DNA of 9,989 nt from Proteiniphilum sp. (lineage in GTDB: Bacteria > Bacteroidota > Bacteroidia > Bacteroidales > Dysgonomonadaceae). The position numbers and the translations under genes were made by a program. Of the stretch, positions 5,769-9,989 are shown in pieces. The notes under the pieces are model-generated. The model was not told the origin of the DNA and did not search any database. It saw only the letters and a list, made by a program, of their open reading frames with translations. The stretch covers positions 1 through 9,989 of the forward strand of contig JAISZV010000292.1 of NCBI GenBank assembly GCA_031284475.1, in the 5' to 3' direction. Each line of letters begins with the position of its first letter. Position 1 is the first letter of the stretch.

Positions 5769-7023
5769 GGTTGACGTACTCTTAGGGCTCCAATGGGGCG
5801 ACGAAGGTAAAGGGAAAGTGGTAGATGTGCTTACCCCCCGGTATGAGGTGGTAGCGCGGTTTCAGGGTGGCCCTAACGCGGGACATACGCTGGAGTTTGA
5901 AGGAAAGAAATATGTGCTGAAATCGGTTCCGTCGGGGATTTTTCAGGATGGAAAAATAAATGTTATCGGAAACGGAGTAGTGATTGACCCGGCGCTCTTT
6001 AAACAAGAGGTAGAAGCGTTAGAGGCGGCGGGACATTCTCTTACCGACAGGCTTTTTATCTCTAAAAAGGCGCACCTCATCCTGCCTACGCACCGGCTGC
6101 TGGATGTGGCCTCGGAAAAAGCGATGGGCGACGCCAAAATCGGTACCACGGGACGAGGGATAGGCCCCTCTTATACCGATAAAGTGGGGCGCCACGGACT
6201 GAGGGTAGGCGACCTGTTCCATAACTTTGAGGAGAAATACCGCGCCGCGGCGCTGCGGCACAAGGAACTGCTCGATCATTACCGGTTTGAGTATGACTTG
6301 CCTGCACTCGAAAAACAGTGGTTTGCCGGGATCGAGAAGATGAAAGAGTTCACGATCATCGACAGTGAACATTTTATCAACAAACACCTGGCTATGGGCG
6401 ACTCGGTGCTGGCCGAAGGCGCACAGGGATCGATGCTGGATATTGATTTCGGATCATATCCTTTCGTAACTTCTTCCAATACCATTTGCGCCGGCGCTTG
6501 CAGCGGAATGGGGGTAGCTCCGGGACGGATAGGCGAGGTCTATGGTATCTTCAAGGCTTATTGCACCCGGGTGGGCAGCGGCCCCTTTCCCACGGAACTG
6601 CTCGATGACGACGGGCAGCGGTTACGCGATAACGGTAACGAATACGGTTCGGTGACGGGACGGCCTCGCCGTTGCGGATGGATTGACCTGGTCGCGCTGC
6701 GATATACCATCATGCTGAATGGGGTAACGAAGTTAGTGATGACCAAAAGCGACGTATTAGACAGCTTTGAGACAATCAAAGCCTGTGTGACCTACAAAGT
6801 GAATGGCGAAGAAACGGAAGATATGCCTTATGACGTTTCCGATGGGGTTGAGCCGGTCTATGTGGAGCTCCCCGGTTGGCAATCCGATATGACAAAAATG
6901 CAGTCGGAGGACGAGTTTCCCGAAGAATTTAATAACTACCTCTCCTTCTTGGAAACGGAACTGAACGTGCCTGTCGCCATCGTGTCCCTGGGGCCTGACC
7001 GCGCACAGACGATTATAAGATAG
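5746..7023 (+). CDS. purA: Adenylosuccinate synthase
   Basis: PurA joins IMP and aspartate using GTP to make adenylosuccinate, the committed step to AMP, in the cytoplasm. The 425-residue product carries all hallmarks: GDEGKGK (18-24) with catalytic D19, GGPNAGHTL (41-49) with H47, and IGTTGRGIGPSY (132-143). Further on come GAQGSMLDIDFGSYPFVTSS (225-244), RVGSGPFPTE (275-284), TGRPRRCGW (304-312) and the guanine-recognition TKSDVLD (333-339). The frame is open from an ATG at 5722, but the ATG at 5746 is chosen because it leaves only a short lead before VDVLLGLQWGDEGKGK, as in other Bacteroidales PurA proteins. Neither ATG has a Shine-Dalgarno. With this start the gene overlaps the Fur-family gene by 23 bases in another frame, implying co-transcription and probably translational coupling. 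The 56-bp gap after it holds no clear terminator, so the following genes may be read through. Confidence 0.97.
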   Translation: MESRIKNKVDVLLGLQWGDEGKGKVVDVLTPRYEVVARFQGGPNAGHTLEFEGKKYVLKSVPSGIFQDGKINVIGNGVVIDPALFKQEVEALEAAGHSLTDRLFISKKAHLILPTHRLLDVASEKAMGDAKIGTTGRGIGPSYTDKVGRHGLRVGDLFHNFEEKYRAAALRHKELLDHYRFEYDLPALEKQWFAGIEKMKEFTIIDSEHFINKHLAMGDSVLAEGAQGSMLDIDFGSYPFVTSSNTICAGACSGMGVAPGRIGEVYGIFKAYCTRVGSGPFPTELLDDDGQRLRDNGNEYGSVTGRPRRCGWIDLVALRYTIMLNGVTKLVMTKSDVLDSFETIKACVTYKVNGEETEDMPYDVSDGVEPVYVELPGWQSDMTKMQSEDEFPEEFNNYLSFLETELNVPVAIVSLGPDRAQTIIR

Positions 7024-7079
7024 TTTCCTCTTTGAACTTTTGCTTTTGATGAGATGTTTTATGACTAAATTATAACAAA

Positions 7080-7763
7080 ATGAGTACAATCTGGATTATA
7101 TTTATTGCAATTGCAGTAGCGGGCTGGATAGTGCAGGGTACGCTGCAAAGCCGGTTTAAAAAGTATTCTAAAATCCCCCTTCGTAACGGGATGACGGGAA
7201 AGGACGTGGCGGAAAAAATGTTGCGCGACAATGGAATATTCGACGTGCAGGTAATCTCCGTGAGAGGCCGGTTGACGGATCACTACAACCCGTTGAATAA
7301 GACAATCAACCTGAGCGAACCGGTGTACGGCTCTTATAGCGTGGCGGCCGCGGCGGTGGCGGCGCATGAAACGGGGCACGCCGTTCAACATGCGGCAGGG
7401 TATGCTCCGCTGAAAATGCGGTCGGCGCTGGTGCCGGTGATCTCGTCTACGTCCAAATGGGTGACGTGGGTGATCCTTGCGGGCATCATCCTTATTCAAA
7501 CTTTTCCCGCGCTTCTCTGGGTGGGTATCGCTATGTTTGCTCTTACCACACTTTTCAGTTTTGTTACGCTTCCGGTGGAGAAAAATGCCACGAACCGCGC
7601 TCTCCGTTGGTTGAGCAACGCCGGCGTCACCGATGCAAGCAACCACCTCCAGGCCGAGGACGCCCTCCGTTGGGCGGGATATACCTACGTAGTGGCCGCG
7701 CTCGGCTCCCTTGTAACGCTGCTCTACTACATCATGATCGCCTTGGGCGGTAGCAGAAGATGA
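7080..7763 (+). CDS. YugP-like membrane zinc metallopeptidase (neutral zinc metallopeptidase, Zn_peptidase_2 family)
   Basis: A 227-residue membrane protein of the YugP type. It has an N-terminal transmembrane helix (about 3-20) and a cytoplasm- or membrane-associated catalytic region. GRLTDHYNPLNKTINLSE (63-80) is characteristic of the family. The HEXXH zinc site is HETGHAVQH (96-104), with ligands H96 and H100 and catalytic E97. The probable third ligand is E167 in LPVEKNATNRAL, matching the family's PVEfdAS-RAL block. Two or three more membrane segments lie at about 127-163 and 202-222. The length is the usual one for the family. The physiological substrate is unknown. It lies 56 bp after purA on the same strand, and its stop overlaps the next start by 4 bases (ATGA at 7760-7763), so it is translationally coupled to the symporter. 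The family call is strong from the two metal-binding blocks. Confidence 0.93.
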   Translation: MSTIWIIFIAIAVAGWIVQGTLQSRFKKYSKIPLRNGMTGKDVAEKMLRDNGIFDVQVISVRGRLTDHYNPLNKTINLSEPVYGSYSVAAAAVAAHETGHAVQHAAGYAPLKMRSALVPVISSTSKWVTWVILAGIILIQTFPALLWVGIAMFALTTLFSFVTLPVEKNATNRALRWLSNAGVTDASNHLQAEDALRWAGYTYVVAALGSLVTLLYYIMIALGGSRR

Positions 7764-9241
7764 TTTCGGTGCAATCATCTGCATTTATCCTGATCGTCAT
7801 TGCCGTTTACCTCGGCGTATTGATGTCGGTCTCTTATCTCACAAGCAGGAAAGGATCGGGCAACGATACCTTTTTCCGCGCCAATAAATCGTCCAAATGG
7901 TATGTGGTGGCTGTGGCGATGGTTGGAACGTCTATATCGGGAGTGACTTTCGTCTCCGTGCCGGGGATGGTGCGCAACTTAGATATGAGCTATATGCAGA
8001 TGGCGCTCGGTTTTTTCTTCGGTTACCTGGTGATCGCCTACGTGCTGCTGCCGCTCTATTACCGGTTGAACCTGACAACAATTTACGGTTACCTTGATCA
8101 ACGCTACGGGCCTAAATCCTATAAGACAGGCGCATGGTTTTTCCTGCTCTCGAAGATTGTAGGCGCGGCGGCGCGGCTTTATCTGGTGGCGTTTATCCTG
8201 CAAACGCTGGTGTTCGATGCATGGGGAATCCCTTTTGTTGCGACGGTGACAGGGATTATCTCAGTGATCTGGCTTTACAGCCATAAGAGCGGCGTTAAAA
8301 CGATCATCTGGACGGATTGGTTGCAGACGATCCTGTTCATCACGGCGCTGATACTGATCGTGTGGCAGGTAGCCATACGGCTCGATTTGGATCTTGGCGG
8401 AGTAGTGCGGACGATTGCGGCAAGTCCGCACTCGCGTATTTTTGTATTCGACGACTGGGCAAGTACCCAGAATTTCTTTAAGCAGTTCTTCAGCGGGATG
8501 TTTATTACGATTGTGATGACGGGGTTGGATCAGGATCAGATGCAGAAAAACCTTACCATCCGCACGTTGAAAGATGCGCAAAAGAATGTGGTGTCGTACG
8601 GAATGGCTTTCGCGCCTATCAATCTTCTCTTTCTCTCCCTGGGAGTACTGTTGCTTGTCTTTGCCGAGCAAACCGGTATTGTATTGCCGGCGTCGTCGGA
8701 CAATATCCTGCCGGTGATCGCAAGCGGGTATCTGGGGCCGGTGGTGTTGGGTATTTTTATTGTGGGGATCGTTGCGGCGGCTTTTTCGAGCGCCGATTCG
8801 GCATTGACGGCGCTGACGACTTCTTTTTGTGTGGATATTCTGAATATGAAATCGCTCTCTCAGACAAAAGAACAGGAGCGGAAAGACGTCCGCACACGGC
8901 GGACGGTGCATGTGGGGGTCAGTCTGGCGTTTGTACTGATCATTCTGTTGATCGAGGCAATCGGGTCGGACAGTATCATCACGGCCATCTATAAACTCGC
9001 CTCTTATACCTATGGGCCGTTACTGGGGCTTTATATCTTCGGGCTTTACACCAAGGTGAAGCCGGCGGACAAATGGGCGCCCTATGTGGCTATTGCAGCG
9101 CCGGCGCTCTGTTTTGTCATTGAAACGGTGATGCGGCAATGGCTCGGTTACCGGGTAGGATATGAACTGCTGCTGCTGAATGGATTGCTGACCGGCCTGG
9201 GGCTTTGGATAGCGCGTCCGCACGACAGGGATTTGCGATAA
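7760..9241 (+). CDS. Sodium:solute symporter (SSS family)
   Basis: A 493-residue inner-membrane transporter of the SSS/SLC5 family (LeuT fold), moving a solute inward with Na+. About thirteen hydrophobic segments run through it, the first at about 8-28. TM2 carries AMVGTSISGVTFVSVPG (53-69), the unwound-helix region near the Na+/substrate sites. GLDQDQMQKNL (255-265) is a family signature loop. AAAFSSADSALTALTTSF (339-356) is the TM8 sodium-motif helix, with S343 and S344 at the expected Na2 positions. A hydrophilic loop (364-381) is rich in Lys, Arg and Glu. The substrate cannot be assigned: proline, pantothenate, sialic acid, sugar and iodide carriers all share these motifs. The ATG lies within the stop of the upstream metallopeptidase gene with no separate ribosome site, so expression depends on that gene. 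The 46-bp gap after it holds no obvious terminator. Confidence 0.95.
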   Translation: MISVQSSAFILIVIAVYLGVLMSVSYLTSRKGSGNDTFFRANKSSKWYVVAVAMVGTSISGVTFVSVPGMVRNLDMSYMQMALGFFFGYLVIAYVLLPLYYRLNLTTIYGYLDQRYGPKSYKTGAWFFLLSKIVGAAARLYLVAFILQTLVFDAWGIPFVATVTGIISVIWLYSHKSGVKTIIWTDWLQTILFITALILIVWQVAIRLDLDLGGVVRTIAASPHSRIFVFDDWASTQNFFKQFFSGMFITIVMTGLDQDQMQKNLTIRTLKDAQKNVVSYGMAFAPINLLFLSLGVLLLVFAEQTGIVLPASSDNILPVIASGYLGPVVLGIFIVGIVAAAFSSADSALTALTTSFCVDILNMKSLSQTKEQERKDVRTRRTVHVGVSLAFVLIILLIEAIGSDSIITAIYKLASYTYGPLLGLYIFGLYTKVKPADKWAPYVAIAAPALCFVIETVMRQWLGYRVGYELLLLNGLLTGLGLWIARPHDRDLR

Positions 9242-9287
9242 ACAACTGCATTGCGGTAAGTAATAACGTGCTTCAATTTAAAATAAT

Positions 9288-9884
9288 ATGATCATAAAAA
9301 AAGCTGAGTTTATAATAAGTAACAGCGACTACCGGAAATGCCCGCAGGACGGAAAACGGGAGTACGCATTCATCGGCCGTTCAAATGTGGGGAAATCTTC
9401 GCTCATCAACATGCTGACCAACCGGAAAGGGTTGGCTATGACCTCATCCACGCCGGGGAAGACGATGCTTATCAACCATTTCCTCATCAATGACGAATGG
9501 TATCTGGTGGATCTTCCGGGCTACGGTTACGCGCGCCGGGGTAAAGAGGGGCGCGAGAAACTCCGCAAGATCATTGAGGATTATGTCCTGGAACGGGACG
9601 CGATGGCCAACCTGTTTGTATTGGTTGATTCGCGCCATGAGCCGCAGAAGATCGACCTGGAGTTCATGGAGTGGTTGGGCGAGCACGGCGTACCGTTTGC
9701 CATTGTCTTTACCAAAGCAGATAAACTGGGTTCCGGACGGCTACAGTTGAATATTGACGGCTATAAAGAAAAATTATCGGAAACCTGGGAGGAACTGCCG
9801 CCTGTCTTTGTCACTTCATCCGGGAAAGGGCAGGGCAGGGAAGAACTGCTCGATTATATTGAGCATATCAATCAAATGTTATAA
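9288..9884 (+). CDS. engB: Ribosome biogenesis GTP-binding protein EngB/YsxC (YihA)
   Basis: A 198-residue cytoplasmic TRAFAC GTPase needed for late assembly of the large ribosomal subunit. All G motifs are present in order: G1 GRSNVGKSS (30-38), G2 within SSTPGKT (53-59), G3 DLPGYGYA (75-82), G4 TKADK (142-146) and G5 SSGKGQG (177-183). The length and the MIIKKAEFI start are typical, which supports the ATG at 9288 despite an A/T-only leader without a Shine-Dalgarno. It follows the symporter gene by 46 bp on the same strand and is followed by a probable terminator. It may be the last gene of the purA-containing run or have its own promoter in the A/T-rich leader. Confidence 0.97.
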   Translation: MIIKKAEFIISNSDYRKCPQDGKREYAFIGRSNVGKSSLINMLTNRKGLAMTSSTPGKTMLINHFLINDEWYLVDLPGYGYARRGKEGREKLRKIIEDYVLERDAMANLFVLVDSRHEPQKIDLEFMEWLGEHGVPFAIVFTKADKLGSGRLQLNIDGYKEKLSETWEELPPVFVTSSGKGQGREELLDYIEHINQML

Positions 9885-9913
9885 AAACGGAGCGGTTTCT
9901 ATTCTATCCTTAT

Positions 9914-9949
9914 GTTGATAACCGCTAACTGAGCGAACAACGTTTTTTT
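9914..9949 (+). terminator. Probable intrinsic terminator after engB
   Basis: GTTG (9914-9917) pairs with CAAC (9938-9941), and inside it CGCT (9923-9926) pairs with AGCG (9932-9935) around the loop AACTG, with an asymmetric internal loop between the two stems. One G then seven T (9943-9949) follow, as in Rho-independent terminators. AGCGGTT (9891-9897) and AACCGCT (9920-9926) could form a competing longer stem. The T-run is clear; the hairpin is modest in strength. Confidence 0.5.
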
Positions 9950-9965
9950 CTAATTTAGCTGTTTT

Positions 9966-9989
9966 ATGCTTTTCAACGAAACACGCAAC
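9966..9989 (+). CDS. Possible start of a further gene, cut by the window edge
   Basis: An ATG at 9966 opens a frame reading MLFNETRN to the end of the window. It lies just beyond the engB terminator and eight bases after TAATTTAG (9951-9958), one mismatch from the TAnnTTTG promoter box. Eight codons are too few to identify a product or to prove that this is a gene. Confidence 0.25.

Noticed and set aside
7024..7079. TTTG at 7031-7034 and TAAATTAT near 7066 as a promoter for the metallopeptidase gene
   Set aside because: The second box misses two key positions of TAnnTTTG and the spacing does not fit; read-through from purA is as likely.

Overview
The window looks like an ordinary chromosomal segment of a Bacteroidales bacterium (phylum Bacteroidota), perhaps of the Dysgonomonas/Proteiniphilum/Parabacteroides type. 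Three things point there. The protein sequences have a Bacteroidales flavour. Most genes lack a good Shine-Dalgarno sequence and have A/T-rich leaders. Several intergenic regions carry exact TAnnTTTG boxes, the -7 element of the Bacteroidota primary sigma factor. The genus is a guess. I see no mobile element, rRNA, tRNA, CRISPR array or phage gene.

Region 1 (1-2431, plus strand) is the end of a sugar-catabolic operon. It holds a zinc-type medium-chain dehydrogenase resembling L-sorbose-1-phosphate reductase, cut by the window's left edge, and a 432-residue protein made of two class II aldolase domains. The first aldolase domain keeps every expected catalytic and metal residue; the second has lost all of them. 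A perfect 13-bp hairpin overlaps the aldolase stop codon and closes the operon.

Region 2 (2483-3535, minus strand) is a two-gene unit facing the first: a small HAD-superfamily hydrolase, then rfbC (dTDP-4-dehydrorhamnose 3,5-epimerase), one base apart. A TACCTTTG box precedes it. The 201-bp gap 3501-3701 is a divergent promoter region.

Region 3 (3643-5182, plus) is a secreted glycosyl-hydrolase-like protein (GHL10/DUF187 family) with a C-terminal fibronectin-III-like domain. It is followed by a short degenerate 8-bp tandem repeat whose first unit contains the stop codon.

Region 4 (5230-9949, plus) is a run of housekeeping genes. A Fur-family metalloregulator overlaps purA (adenylosuccinate synthase). 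Then come a YugP-like membrane zinc metallopeptidase, translationally coupled by an ATGA overlap to a sodium:solute symporter, and the ribosome-assembly GTPase EngB/YsxC. A plausible hairpin-plus-T-run terminator follows engB, and a further gene may begin at 9966.

I found no clearly new multi-gene system. The best leads are the aldolase with a catalytically dead second half beside an orphan dehydrogenase, and a Fur-family regulator that keeps one sensory metal site, lacks the other, and has a substituted recognition-helix residue. All coding calls come from reading the sequence; no database search was run.
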